This document shows positions 47,907 to 56,060 of a stretch of 64,000 nucleotides of DNA, one piece after another. A program made the translations under genes and the position numbers. How positions within the stretch are numbered: position 1 is the stretch's first letter; every line of letters begins with the position of its first letter. Source of the stretch: Streptococcus sp. NPS 308 (GTDB lineage: Bacteria > Bacillota > Bacilli > Lactobacillales > Streptococcaceae); the NCBI RefSeq assembly GCF_002355895.1, contig NZ_AP017652.1, forward strand, positions 62,001-126,000, written 5' to 3'. The notes beneath the pieces were generated by a model. It ran no database searches. It saw only the letters and a program-made list of their open reading frames with translations, and had not been told where the DNA came from.

Positions 47907-48397
47907 ATGGAAGCATACGAAAAAGTAGTAGAAATACTAAATGGGCTAGATAGACCCTTTGAAATCGTGGAGTACGAGCCGGCCTTAACCACGGAGCAGG
48001 CAGATAGTTTTATCGAGGAAATCGAAGGTATCCGTACCAAGACCATGTTTCTCACAAACAAAAAAGAAAAACAGCCTATTATCTGCTAATCATGGATGAT
48101 CAAAAGCGTCTGGATATGGACCTCTTGAAAGAACTAATAGGAGCTAATAGAATTCGGATGGCATCGCCTGAGAGCTTGTTTGAAAAAATGAGCTTGCCCG
48201 CAGGAGTTGTTTCGCCTTTTGGCTTGCTCAACAATACCGACAAGGACATTCAAGTTTATTTCGACAAAGAAATCATGTCGGAAAAACGGATGAGTTTTCA
48301 CCCCAATACCAACGAGAAAACCCTCTTTTTGGATACCGTAGATTTGCTTCGTTTTTTAGAAGCGATTGGTTACGAGTCCCATATCATTGAGTTGTAA
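47907..48397 (+). pseudogene. YbaK/ProX-type aminoacyl-tRNA editing protein, frameshifted
   Basis: Proteins of this family deacylate Ala-tRNA(Pro) or similar mischarged tRNAs in trans. The N-terminal 60 codons (47907-48089) end ...MFLTNKKEKQPIIC at a stop, and the rest continues in the next frame as TAYYLLIMDDQKRLDMDLL to 48397. The break falls in an A-rich tract (48060-48071, six A, G, five A); one more A in the second run would restore an unbroken protein of about 163 residues. Either a slippage mutation, a phase-variable tract, or a sequencing error. Ribosome site AGGGAGGCTAGAAG. Confidence 0.8.
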
Positions 48398-48402
48398 AAA
48401 CG

Positions 48403-48435
48403 AAAAAACCGATTAAGGAACTTAATCGGTTTTTT
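48403..48435. terminator. bidirectional terminator
   Basis: AAAAAACCGATTAAG (48403-48417), GAA loop, CTTAATCGGTTTTTT (48421-48435). Separates the ProX pseudogene from the minus-strand rhodanese operon. Confidence 0.92.
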
Positions 48436-48437
48436 GC

Positions 48438-48734
48438 TTATTCTACTTGACCGGGCCAAGCGTTCATACCACCTTCTACATTGGTAACGGTGAGGCCCTG
48501 GGCGCTGAGAAATTGACAGGCAGAAGCAGAACGCACTCCACCTTGACAGATGACATGGTATTCATGGTCAGGTTTGAGTTCTTTGTAGCCTTGCTCCAAG
48601 GTACTTAACGGAAGATTTTTGGCACCTGGTGCATGTCCTGCTTGGAATTCATGTACTTCACGGACATCGATAAGATCTAGATGTTCATGTTGATATTTTT
48701 CATAAAAGTCAGCCATGCTGATATTAGTTACCAT
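48438..48734 (-). CDS. rhodanese-like sulfurtransferase
   Basis: 98-residue single rhodanese domain. LDLIDVREVHEFQAGHAPGA is the structural DxR segment and the active-site loop is CQGGVRSAS (Cys about residue 63), which carries a persulfide. Last gene of a three-gene minus-strand operon; overlaps the CoA disulfide reductase gene by 11 bases. Such proteins move sulfane sulfur between thiols. Confidence 0.9.
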   Translation of the reverse strand: MVTNISMADFYEKYQHEHLDLIDVREVHEFQAGHAPGAKNLPLSTLEQGYKELKPDHEYHVICQGGVRSASACQFLSAQGLTVTNVEGGMNAWPGQVE

Positions 48735-50379
48735 ATTCTACTCCTTCTGGGTTAGCCATTTTGTATAGTGAATAAGCGCCGTCAAGGTTTTGGACGGTAA
48801 ATCCTGCTTGCTTGAGGATACGCTCTGCGATATAGCTGCGTAAACCACTGTGGCAGCTAACGATGTAGGCTTGGTTCTTGTCTAGTTCATCCAAGCGTTC
48901 CCGTAGTTCGTTTAGGGGGATGTGGATGGTGTCAACCTTAAGTCGACCACTTTGGAATTCGCCACTTGTCCGTACATCAAGGAATTTCTTTCCCTTGGCC
49001 AGTTCGTCTTCGAGCTGGTACCATTGAACGTTGTCGCTGAGACCTTCGATAAGGTTCAAGGCTGCGTAGCCCAGCATATTGACGGGATCCTTGGCAGAGC
49101 CAAATGGTGGCGCATAGGTAAACTCTAACTCTGGTAGGTCAAAGACGGTGAGATTTCCCTTGATAGCAGTTGCTAGGATATCAATTCGCTTGTCAACACC
49201 TTTCTTCCCAACTCCTTGGGCACCATAGATTTTTCCAGTGTTTGGTTCGAAGAGGAGCTTCAAGGTCATATCAGTAGCGCCAGGATAATAACCGGCGTGG
49301 TCTTTTCCACTGACATGAAGTGCCTTGTAAGGAAGTTGATTCATGCTAAGGATACGCTCGCTGAGACCAGTCGAAGCAGCTGTCATATCAAAGGCACGAA
49401 CGATCGCAGTGCCGATACTTCCCTTGTTTGTACGACCAAGTCCTGCGATGACGTCCGCCACTTGGCGTCCCTGACGATTGGCAGGAGAAGCAAGAGAGAT
49501 GAGGGCGTCTTGGCCCGTAATCTCTTGCTTGACGACGATGGCATCCCCAACTGCAAAAATATCTTTTTGACTGGTTTCGTAATGTTCATCGACCAGGATT
49601 CCACCACGAAGTCCCAGTTCAATCCCCGCAGCTTTAGCCAGTCCATTTTCAGGCTCAACACCGACAGAAAGGATGGTGAGGTCAGAAGTGATCTTTTGAC
49701 CGTTTTCGAGAACGATGACTTTTCCTTGGTCTTCAAATCGAGTCGCAGACTGAGAAGTGATAACGCGAACGCCGTTTGACAGCAATTCTGCTTGGACAAA
49801 GGCTGCCATTTCGTGATCTAATGGTGGCAAGACATGGGGTGCTTTCTCAATGATGGTAACTTGCAATCCACGTTTGGTCAGGTTTTCAGCCATTTCAAGC
49901 CCGATAAAGCCTGCACCGATAACGACAGCTTCTTTTGAATGATTGTCCAAGGCCACCATAATTTCATCAAGATTGGGAACATTGCGAAGCGTGTAGGCAT
50001 TCTTAGCTTCTGCCAAACCTTCAATGCTAGGAACAAATGGTTTAGCTCCTGGGGAGAGGATCAACTTATCGTAGCTTTCTGTGAATTCCTGTCCATCATG
50101 GCGTACGGTCACAGTGTGCTCTGCTGGCGAAATGCTGATGACCTCGTGAAATGGTCGCACATCCAGATTAAACCGTGCTTTGAGACTTTCAGGAGTTTGG
50201 ACTAATAAGCTGTCACGATTTGCAATTTCTCCTGAAACATAGTAAGGAAGTCCGCAGTTTGCAAAGGAAACAAAGGGACCTTTCTCAAAAATAGTGATTT
50301 CAGCGTCTTCTATGAGACGTCTGAGGCGGGTTGCTGCTGACATACCGCCTGCAACTCCCCCGACAATGATAATCTTCAT
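48724..50379 (-). CDS. CoA-disulfide/persulfide reductase with C-terminal rhodanese domain
   Basis: 551 residues. FAD/NAD(P)H-dependent reductase: N-terminal IIIVGGVAGGMSAATRLRR binding FAD, redox Cys42 in SFANCGLPYYVSG, NAD-binding AVVIGAGFIGLEMAENL, second FAD motif DIFAVGDAI. The last about 100 residues are a rhodanese domain (FLDVRTSGEF; active loop CHSGLRSY). The fusion is the CoADR-RHD type that reduces CoA persulfides and polysulfides. Start 50379 with AGGGAGAAAACC on the minus strand. Second gene of the operon behind the CstR-type operator. Confidence 0.93.
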   Translation of the reverse strand: MKIIIVGGVAGGMSAATRLRRLIEDAEITIFEKGPFVSFANCGLPYYVSGEIANRDSLLVQTPESLKARFNLDVRPFHEVISISPAEHTVTVRHDGQEFTESYDKLILSPGAKPFVPSIEGLAEAKNAYTLRNVPNLDEIMVALDNHSKEAVVIGAGFIGLEMAENLTKRGLQVTIIEKAPHVLPPLDHEMAAFVQAELLSNGVRVITSQSATRFEDQGKVIVLENGQKITSDLTILSVGVEPENGLAKAAGIELGLRGGILVDEHYETSQKDIFAVGDAIVVKQEITGQDALISLASPANRQGRQVADVIAGLGRTNKGSIGTAIVRAFDMTAASTGLSERILSMNQLPYKALHVSGKDHAGYYPGATDMTLKLLFEPNTGKIYGAQGVGKKGVDKRIDILATAIKGNLTVFDLPELEFTYAPPFGSAKDPVNMLGYAALNLIEGLSDNVQWYQLEDELAKGKKFLDVRTSGEFQSGRLKVDTIHIPLNELRERLDELDKNQAYIVSCHSGLRSYIAERILKQAGFTVQNLDGAYSLYKMANPEGVEYGN

Positions 50380-50398
50380 TGGTTTTCTCCCTTTAGTT

Positions 50399-50707
50399 CT
50401 ATATGGTCTTGCCTGTCCAAGCGCTCATACCACCTCGGACGTTGATAACATCATAGCCTTTTTTCTTTAGCTTCTTCGCAGCTAGTTTGCTTCGAACACC
50501 AGAATGACAAATGACATAGAGTGTTTCTTTTGTCGCTGGTGCATAAGATCCGATTTCGGATAGAGGGACATTCTTGGCATTTTTGATATGACCTCTACGG
50601 AATTCCATAGGCGTCCGAACATCCAGTAGCTGAATCGGTTCTCTGAGTTTAGCTTCTAACTCGCTGGTTGAAATACTGTCAATTTTTGTAAATAATAAGT
50701 GAAACAT
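50399..50707 (-). CDS. rhodanese-like sulfurtransferase
   Basis: 102 residues, single rhodanese domain: IQLLDVRTPMEFRRGHIKNA and active loop CHSGVRSKL. N-terminus MFHLLFTKIDSISTSEL. The start at 50707 follows GGAGGTG; a TTG at 50719 would lie in the operator. First gene of the sulfur operon, 11 bases after the operator, so it is the most directly controlled. Confidence 0.9.
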   Translation of the reverse strand: MFHLLFTKIDSISTSELEAKLREPIQLLDVRTPMEFRRGHIKNAKNVPLSEIGSYAPATKETLYVICHSGVRSKLAAKKLKKKGYDVINVRGGMSAWTGKTI

Positions 50708-50718
50708 AGGCACCTCCA

Positions 50719-50741
50719 AATATACCCTTATGGGGTATATT
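50719..50741 (-). promoter_or_regulatory. CstR-type operator
   Basis: Perfect 9-bp inverted repeat AATATACCC (50719-50727), 5 bases, GGGTATATT (50733-50741). TACCC/GGGTA palindromes are CsoR/CstR family operators. It overlaps the -10 and transcription start of the rhodanese operon. Confidence 0.85.
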
Positions 50742-50767
50742 AAACCACGAAGTCAATCTTTTGTCAA
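50739..50767 (-). promoter_or_regulatory. sigma-A promoter of the sulfur operon
   Basis: Minus strand: TTGACA (50767-50762), 17 bases, TTTAAT (50744-50739). Repressor binding to the operator would cover the -10. Confidence 0.85.
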
Positions 50768-50826
50768 GCAAGTTGTTTTGACTTGGGATAGAGATTTGTT
50801 TTGAGAGACTGGAAAGCAAGCTATTC

Positions 50827-50855
50827 TTGACCTTTCAAAGTCTTTTTGATATGAT
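50827..50855 (+). promoter_or_regulatory. sigma-A promoter for the acetyltransferase gene
   Basis: TTGACC (50827-50832), 17 bases, TATGAT (50850-50855). Confidence 0.75.
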
Positions 50856-50883
50856 GGCCTCAAACTAAGTGTGAGGTATTAAG

Positions 50884-51447
50884 ATGACCAGTGAATACCA
50901 GAAAATGATAGCAGGAGAGCCTTACCGTCCGTCGGATCCTGAATTACGGACCTTGGCGCAGGCTTCTCGCCAAAAACAGGCTGCCTTTAACAAGGAGGAA
51001 GATCCCTTGAAGGGAGCTGAAATCATCAAGACTTGGTTTGGTTCAACTGGGGAAAATCTCTATGTCAATCCACGGCTGGTGGTCGATTATGGAGTCAATA
51101 TCCATCTAGGGGAAAATTTTTATTCTAATTGGAATTTGACCATGCTGGATGTTTGTCCGATCCGCATCGGTAACAATGCCATGCTTGGCCCCAATTGTCA
51201 GTTTTTAACCCCACTCCATCCACTGGATTCGCATGAACGCAATTCAGGGGTCGAATACGGCAAGCCCATCACTATTGGAGATAATTTCTGGGCTGGAGGT
51301 GGCGTCATTGTCCTTCCTGGAGTGACACTGGGTAATAATGTCGTTGCAGGAGCAGGGGCCGTGATTACCAAGTCTTTTGGAGACAATGTTGTCCTAGCTG
51401 GGAATCCTGCGCGCGTGATTAAGGAGATACCTGTGAAAGAAAATTAA
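50884..51447 (+). CDS. maa: maltose/galactoside O-acetyltransferase family protein
   Basis: 187-residue trimeric left-handed beta-helix acetyltransferase of the NodL/LacA/Maa type. N-terminal helical MTSEYQKMIAGEPYRPSDPEL is the Maa domain; the hexapeptide repeats run from about 60 to 175 (IGNNAMLGPN, ITIGDNFWAGGGVIVLPGVT). Catalytic His is in TPLHPLDSHER. Transfers acetyl from acetyl-CoA to a sugar hydroxyl; the acceptor is unknown. ATG 50884 after AAGTGTGAGGTATTAAG, with its own promoter. Confidence 0.88.
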   Translation: MTSEYQKMIAGEPYRPSDPELRTLAQASRQKQAAFNKEEDPLKGAEIIKTWFGSTGENLYVNPRLVVDYGVNIHLGENFYSNWNLTMLDVCPIRIGNNAMLGPNCQFLTPLHPLDSHERNSGVEYGKPITIGDNFWAGGGVIVLPGVTLGNNVVAGAGAVITKSFGDNVVLAGNPARVIKEIPVKEN

Positions 51448-51519
51448 AAAGAACAGCTGGGGCTCTTCTTTTTGGCTTTTTTGAATAGAGCGACATCGCA
51501 CTTGGGGATGTTGCTTTTA
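51446..51519 (+). terminator. terminators after the acetyltransferase gene
   Basis: Two hairpins: AAAGAACAGC/GCTCTTCTTT-type (51446-51473, one mismatch) with a T-run, and AGCGACATC/GATGTTGCT (51489-51515, one G-U) with TTTT. Confidence 0.6.
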
Positions 51520-51595
51520 AAAACTATTAAATGCATTTTAGTACTCTCAAATTGTTTCTAGTAGCCCTTTCAAAAGAATACTGAGTGAAACTAAA

Positions 51596-51612
51596 TTTAA
51601 GGAAACTTTCAG
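51596..51612 (+). promoter_or_regulatory. possible CiaR-like direct repeat before the lipoprotein gene
   Basis: TTTAAG, five bases, TTTCAG; the CiaR site is TTTAAG-N5-TTTAAG. One mismatch in the second half. Low-complexity context makes this tentative. Confidence 0.25.
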
Positions 51613-51685
51613 AAAAGTTTTAGTTTTGTTTCAGGAATCTTCTTTAGACTGTCTAGCTATATCATACGAAGGAGAGGAAAAAGGT

Positions 51686-52921
51686 ATGAAATCAAAAAAA
51701 TGGACCCTACTCGCAACGAGTTTAACGGCAATGGTGTTGATGGCAGCATGTGCCCAGTCAACAACTACATCCAATACCAATGCAACGACAAATAGTGCCA
51801 CAACAACTGCAACAAAGACAAACCAATCATCCTATTTTACAGAGAAGGACAATGATACTTCTTATGACGAAAGCACAGCTTCTAAGATTGAGTTATCTGG
51901 CTCATCTGCAAACGTCTCTGGAGATGGGGTGACAGTCTCTGAATCAACAGTGACCATCACAAAATCTGGGACCTATGTGATTTCAGGTCAGTCTGACGGA
52001 GTGCAGATCAAGGTCGAGGCAGATAAGTCGGCAGATGTTCATCTAGTCCTAAAAGGTGCGACCATGACCAATACCAATGCAGCGATATCTGCGACATCAG
52101 CTGGCCATGTCTACTTGACTCTAGCAGAGGGAACCACCAACAGTCTCTCTGACTCAAGCTCTAACAGCGACGAAAAAGCAGACGCAGCTCTCTTTTCTAA
52201 GGTGGATTTGACCATCAACGGGAAAGGAACTCTCAATGTAGATGGCAAGAAGAACAACGGGATCAAGGCCAACGACACCCTCCACATCACGGGTGGAACC
52301 TATAACATCACAGCAGTTGGCGATGCCTTTAATGTTAATGATGAACTCAACATCACTGGTACGACCATGACTATCGACGCCAAAGAAGATGGCGTAAAGG
52401 TGGACAATGACGAGGATACTTCAGTCGGAACCATGTACCTATCCAACAACGACATCACCGTTACAGCAGGAGATGATGGCATCCACGCATCAGGTGATTT
52501 GGTTATCGATAGTGGTACCTACAACGTCAAGAATTCGACAGAAGGACTTGAAGGTAAGTCAATCACTATCAACGGTGGGGACATTAGCATCTATTCGACA
52601 GATGATGGAGTCAATGCAGCAAATAAAAATGCCCAACAGAGTGAAATCTTCTTCACTATGAACGGTGGGAACCTGACAGTAGAAGTCGGCCAAGGAGACA
52701 CAGACCCAATCGACTCAAACGGCAATATCACAGTCACAGGCGGAACCATTAAAATGACTGGTCAAACAGGTTTTGATTTTGATGGAACTGCGACCTACAC
52801 AGGTGGAGATATCTATCTCAATGGTGAAAAACAAACGGAAATTGTCAACTCTATGCCTGGAGGCGGTGGACCAAATGGAGGCCCTCAAGGCGGAGGTCCA
52901 GCCCCTGGCGGACAAGGATAA
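51686..52921 (+). CDS. carbohydrate-binding (DUF4353, Cthe_2159-like) lipoprotein
   Basis: 411 residues. Signal peptide with lipobox LMAAC (Cys about residue 22), so membrane-anchored at the outer face; a Thr/Asn/Ser-rich spacer; then a repetitive beta-helix (about 75-385) with turns such as LNITGTTMTIDAKEDGVKVD, GDDGIHASGDLVID and GGDISIYSTDDGVNAANK, features of the DUF4353 carbohydrate-binding domain that binds acidic sugars with calcium. Ends in a Gly/Pro tail (MPGGGGPNGGPQGGG). ATG 51686 after GGAGAGGAAAAAGGT; a 20-residue upstream extension lacks sense. Role in streptococci unknown. Confidence 0.85.
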   Translation: MKSKKWTLLATSLTAMVLMAACAQSTTTSNTNATTNSATTTATKTNQSSYFTEKDNDTSYDESTASKIELSGSSANVSGDGVTVSESTVTITKSGTYVISGQSDGVQIKVEADKSADVHLVLKGATMTNTNAAISATSAGHVYLTLAEGTTNSLSDSSSNSDEKADAALFSKVDLTINGKGTLNVDGKKNNGIKANDTLHITGGTYNITAVGDAFNVNDELNITGTTMTIDAKEDGVKVDNDEDTSVGTMYLSNNDITVTAGDDGIHASGDLVIDSGTYNVKNSTEGLEGKSITINGGDISIYSTDDGVNAANKNAQQSEIFFTMNGGNLTVEVGQGDTDPIDSNGNITVTGGTIKMTGQTGFDFDGTATYTGGDIYLNGEKQTEIVNSMPGGGGPNGGPQGGGPAPGGQG

Positions 52922-52926
52922 AAAAG

Positions 52927-52960
52927 AATCTCCTTTCTCGAAAGAGAAGGGAGAGTTTTT
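52927..52960 (+). terminator. terminator after the lipoprotein gene
   Basis: TCTCCTTTCTC (52929-52939), GAAA loop, GAGAAGGGAGA (52944-52954), then TTTTT. Confidence 0.85.
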
Positions 52961-52994
52961 GTGTTGTTATTAGAGGAAATGTAAAGACAACTCC

Positions 52995-53022
52995 TTGACA
53001 CTCCGTCAGTTTTTGATACAAT
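52995..53022 (+). promoter_or_regulatory. sigma-A promoter for the phosphorylase gene
   Basis: TTGACA (52995-53000), 16 bases, TACAAT (53017-53022). Confidence 0.8.
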
Positions 53023-53047
53023 AGTACAAAATTAGAGGAGGTGGGCG

Positions 53048-53812
53048 ATGATTCAGAAGCATGCGATTCCTATTTTAGAGTTTGATGATAACCCCCAAGC
53101 GGTCCTTATGCCAACACATGAGGGGTTAGACTTGAAGTTGCCAAAGAAGTGTATCTATGCATTTTTGGAGGAGGAGATTGACCACTATGCTCAGGAAGTA
53201 GGGGCGGACTGTGTTGGTGAGTTCGTTTCTGCCACCAAGACTTATCCAATCTATGTCCTCAACTACAAGGGCGAGGAGATTTGTCTTGTCCAGGCGCCTG
53301 TGGGTTCTGCCCCAGCGGCCCAGTTTATGGATTGGTTGATTGGCTATGGTGTGGAGCAAATCATCTCCACTGGAACCTGTGGCGTCCTAGCCGATATAGA
53401 AGAGAATGCTTTTCTCATCCCTATTCGCGCTCTGCGAGATGAGGGGACCAGCTACCACTATGTAGCACCTTCTCGTTATGTGGAGATACAGATTGAGGCT
53501 GTTTCTGCCATTGAGCAAGTTTTGGAGCAAAGAGGCATTCCTTATGAGGAAGTTATGACCTGGACGACAGATGGTTTTTATCGAGAGACAGCTGAAAAGG
53601 TTGCCTATCGCAAGGAAGAAGGCTGTGCTGTTGTGGAGATGGAGTGCTCTGCTCTTGCGGCAGTTGCCCAACTACGTGGGGTTGTCTGGGGAGAACTGCT
53701 CTTTACCGCAGATTCCTTGGCAGATCTGGACAACTACGACAGTCGTGACTGGGGCTCAGAAGCTTTTGATAAGGCACTCGAACTCTGTCTTGCCATTGTG
53801 CACCACATGTGA
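53048..53812 (+). CDS. nucleoside phosphorylase (PNP/UDP family)
   Basis: 254 residues of the PNP_UDP_1 fold. ICLVQAPVGSAPAAQFMDWL and the phosphate/base region ISTGTCGVL (about 113-121) precede VVEMECSALAAVAQL, the ribose-binding Met-Glu motif; the end has TADSLADL. Cleaves a purine or pyrimidine nucleoside with phosphate for salvage; specificity unknown. ATG 53048 after TAGAGGAGGTGGGCG. It lies just ahead of the potassium-transport genes, 33 bases apart, possibly cotranscribed. Confidence 0.85.
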   Translation: MIQKHAIPILEFDDNPQAVLMPTHEGLDLKLPKKCIYAFLEEEIDHYAQEVGADCVGEFVSATKTYPIYVLNYKGEEICLVQAPVGSAPAAQFMDWLIGYGVEQIISTGTCGVLADIEENAFLIPIRALRDEGTSYHYVAPSRYVEIQIEAVSAIEQVLEQRGIPYEEVMTWTTDGFYRETAEKVAYRKEEGCAVVEMECSALAAVAQLRGVVWGELLFTADSLADLDNYDSRDWGSEAFDKALELCLAIVHHM

Positions 53813-53845
53813 GTGTTCTGACTGTTTTTATGGTAGAATGTAGTT

Positions 53846-55225
53846 ATGTTATTCAAATCTTTTTTGGAAAAAATCAAGACGATACTGGGACGCTTGTCGC
53901 CAGCCCGTCGCATCTTTTTAAGTTTTGCACTAGTGATCTTCTTAGGTTCGCTTCTTTTAAGTCTCCCCATTGTGCAAGCAGAAACGTCACAAGCGACCTA
54001 CTTTGACCATCTCTTTACGACTGTGTCCATGGTCTGTGTGACAGGGCTCTTCACCCAGCCGGTAGCCTCTACTTACAATATCTGGGGCCAGTTAATCTGC
54101 ATGATCTTGATCCAGATAGGTGGTTTGGGGCTCATGACCTTTATCGGAATCTTTTATATTCAAGGCAAGCAAAAGCTCAGTCTTCGTGGCCGTGAGACCA
54201 TTCAAGAAAGTTTTAGTTATGGGGAAACTCAGTCTCTAAAGGACTTCATCCGCTCCATCTTTCTGACGACTTTTCTGGTGGAAGGGCTCGGTGCCTTTCT
54301 CTTGAGTTTCCGCTTTATTCCTGAATTTGGCTGGGGGCGAGGGATTTTAACCTCTATCTTTTTGGCTGTTTCCGCTTTCTGTAATGCTGGATTTGATAAT
54401 TTTGGAAGTACGAGTTTGGTAGCCTTTCAAACGGATCCCTTGATCAATCTAGTCATTGCAGGATTGATTATCACGGGTGGTCTAGGATTTATGGTCTGGT
54501 TTGACCTAGCGACCCAGTTTGGGAAAAAGAAAAAACGCCGCCTGCGTTTCCATACCAAGTTAGTTCTCTTTTTAACGGTAGGAATTTTACTCTTTGGAAC
54601 CGTATCGACTTTGTTCATCGAGTGGAACAATCCTGGAACGATTGGAAATCTCAGCGCTCCAGAGAAATTGCTGGTTAGTTTCTTCCAGACCGTCAGCATG
54701 AGAACGGCAGGCTTTGCTTCAATTGACTACACCCAGGCTCGACCAGTTACCTTACTGATCTTCATCCTGCAGATGTTTCTGGGCGGGGCACCTGGAGGGA
54801 CAGCAGGGGGGCTCAAGATTACGACCTTCTTTGTCTTGTTGGTCTTTGCTCGTAGTGAACTATTGGGCTTGCCTCATGCCAATGTTGCTCGGAGGACCAT
54901 TGAACCCCGAACCGTGCAAAAATCTTTCAGTGTCTTTATTATTTTCTTGCTAACCTTCTTGCTGGGCTTGATCCTACTAGGGATAACAGCAGAGGGAAAT
55001 CCGCGTTTTATTTACCTCATGTTTGAGACCATTTCAGCCCTTGCGACAGTTGGAGTGACGGCAAATTTAACGCCGGAGTTAGGTAAGTTGGCCCTCAGTA
55101 TCGTTATGTTGTTGATGTTTATCGGCCGTATTGGTCCCTTGACACTACTGGTCAGTGTAGCGGAATACCAGCCAGACAAGAAAGATACGATTCACTATAT
55201 GAAAGCAGATATCACTATCGGATAA
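53846..55225 (+). CDS. trkH: Trk/Ktr potassium uptake channel subunit
   Basis: 459-residue membrane protein of the SKT superfamily with about ten membrane segments. Four selectivity-filter/pore loops can be seen: VCVTGLFT, FCNAGFDNFG, SMRTAGFASID and ALATVGVTANL. Imports K+ under control of the RCK protein encoded 13 bases downstream. In pneumococcus the pair corresponds to TrkH and CabP, whose RCK subunit binds c-di-AMP to shut down uptake. ATG 53846 preceded by TGGTAGAATGTAGTT; its ribosome site is weak. Confidence 0.93.
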   Translation: MLFKSFLEKIKTILGRLSPARRIFLSFALVIFLGSLLLSLPIVQAETSQATYFDHLFTTVSMVCVTGLFTQPVASTYNIWGQLICMILIQIGGLGLMTFIGIFYIQGKQKLSLRGRETIQESFSYGETQSLKDFIRSIFLTTFLVEGLGAFLLSFRFIPEFGWGRGILTSIFLAVSAFCNAGFDNFGSTSLVAFQTDPLINLVIAGLIITGGLGFMVWFDLATQFGKKKKRRLRFHTKLVLFLTVGILLFGTVSTLFIEWNNPGTIGNLSAPEKLLVSFFQTVSMRTAGFASIDYTQARPVTLLIFILQMFLGGAPGGTAGGLKITTFFVLLVFARSELLGLPHANVARRTIEPRTVQKSFSVFIIFLLTFLLGLILLGITAEGNPRFIYLMFETISALATVGVTANLTPELGKLALSIVMLLMFIGRIGPLTLLVSVAEYQPDKKDTIHYMKADITIG

Positions 55226-55238
55226 GAAAGGAAGAACG

Positions 55239-55904
55239 ATGTCAGATCGGACAATTGGAATTTTAGGCTTGGGAATTTTTGGGAGCAGTGTTTTGGCTGC
55301 CCTAGCCAAGCATGACATGAATATCATCGCTATTGATGACCACGAGGAACGCATTAATCAATTTGAACCTGTGCTGGCGCGTGGAGTAGTTGGAGATATC
55401 ACGGATGAAGAACTCCTTCTATCAGCGGGGATTGACACCTGTGATACCGTAGTCGTCGCAACAGGTGAAAATCTAGAGTCCAGTGTTCTTGCGGTTATGC
55501 ACTGCAAGAGTCTAGGAGTGCCGACCGTCATTGCCAAGGTCAAAAGTCATACAGCTAAAAAGGTTCTAGAAAAAATTGGGGCAGACGCAGTCATCTCACC
55601 AGAGTTTGAAATGGGGCGCTCATTGGCACAGACCATCCTCTTTCATAACAGTGTAGACGTCTTTCAGCTGGACAAGAATGTATCGATTGTTGAGATGAAA
55701 ATCCCCCAATCATGGGTAGGTAAAAGCCTCAGTCAGTTGGATTTGCGTGGGCGATACAACCTCAACGTACTTGGCTTTCGTTCCTACGAAAATGCTCCTC
55801 TGGATGTCCAATTCGGACCCAATGACCTCTTGCAGGCAGATGCCTACATCATGGCCGTCATTAATAACCAACATTTGGACACCCTAGCTGAACTGAGTGA
55901 GTAG
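55239..55904 (+). CDS. cabP: TrkA/KtrA-type RCK regulator (CabP-like c-di-AMP binding)
   Basis: 221 residues: RCK_N (Rossmann; IGILGLGIFGSSVLAAL, about 1-125, with GDITDEELLLSAGI) and RCK_C (about 135-218; VSIVEMKIPQSWVGKSLSQLDL...NVLGFRS). Gates the adjacent channel by binding NAD(H)/ATP and, in streptococcal relatives, c-di-AMP in RCK_C. ATG 55239 after AAAGGAAGAACG, directly after trkH. The name follows pneumococcal usage as I recall. Confidence 0.9.
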   Translation: MSDRTIGILGLGIFGSSVLAALAKHDMNIIAIDDHEERINQFEPVLARGVVGDITDEELLLSAGIDTCDTVVVATGENLESSVLAVMHCKSLGVPTVIAKVKSHTAKKVLEKIGADAVISPEFEMGRSLAQTILFHNSVDVFQLDKNVSIVEMKIPQSWVGKSLSQLDLRGRYNLNVLGFRSYENAPLDVQFGPNDLLQADAYIMAVINNQHLDTLAELSE

Positions 55905-55968
55905 GAGAGGAAGGGTACTCTCTTTCCAAATAATTAACGAGTCAATATAAGTATTTTATAAGAGGGAT

Positions 55969-56022
55969 TTAAGAAAAATTTTAACTTTTTCTTAATCCTT
56001 TTTAATTTTAGGAGATTATACT
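55969..56022 (+). promoter_or_regulatory. phased TTAA motifs and -10 before the SSURE adhesin
   Basis: TTAA at 55969, 55981, 55992 and 56002, i.e. 12, 11 and 10 bases apart, one per helical turn, followed by TATACT (56017-56022). This is the layout of an OmpR-type response regulator site. The adjacent two-component system is the natural candidate. Confidence 0.5.
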
Positions 56023-56060
56023 AGAGTCATCAAAAAAAAGAAAACTCTAAGGAGAATCCT

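Noticed and set aside
51596..51612. CiaR site as a firm call
   Set aside because: One mismatch and AT-rich surroundings; kept only as a low-confidence feature.
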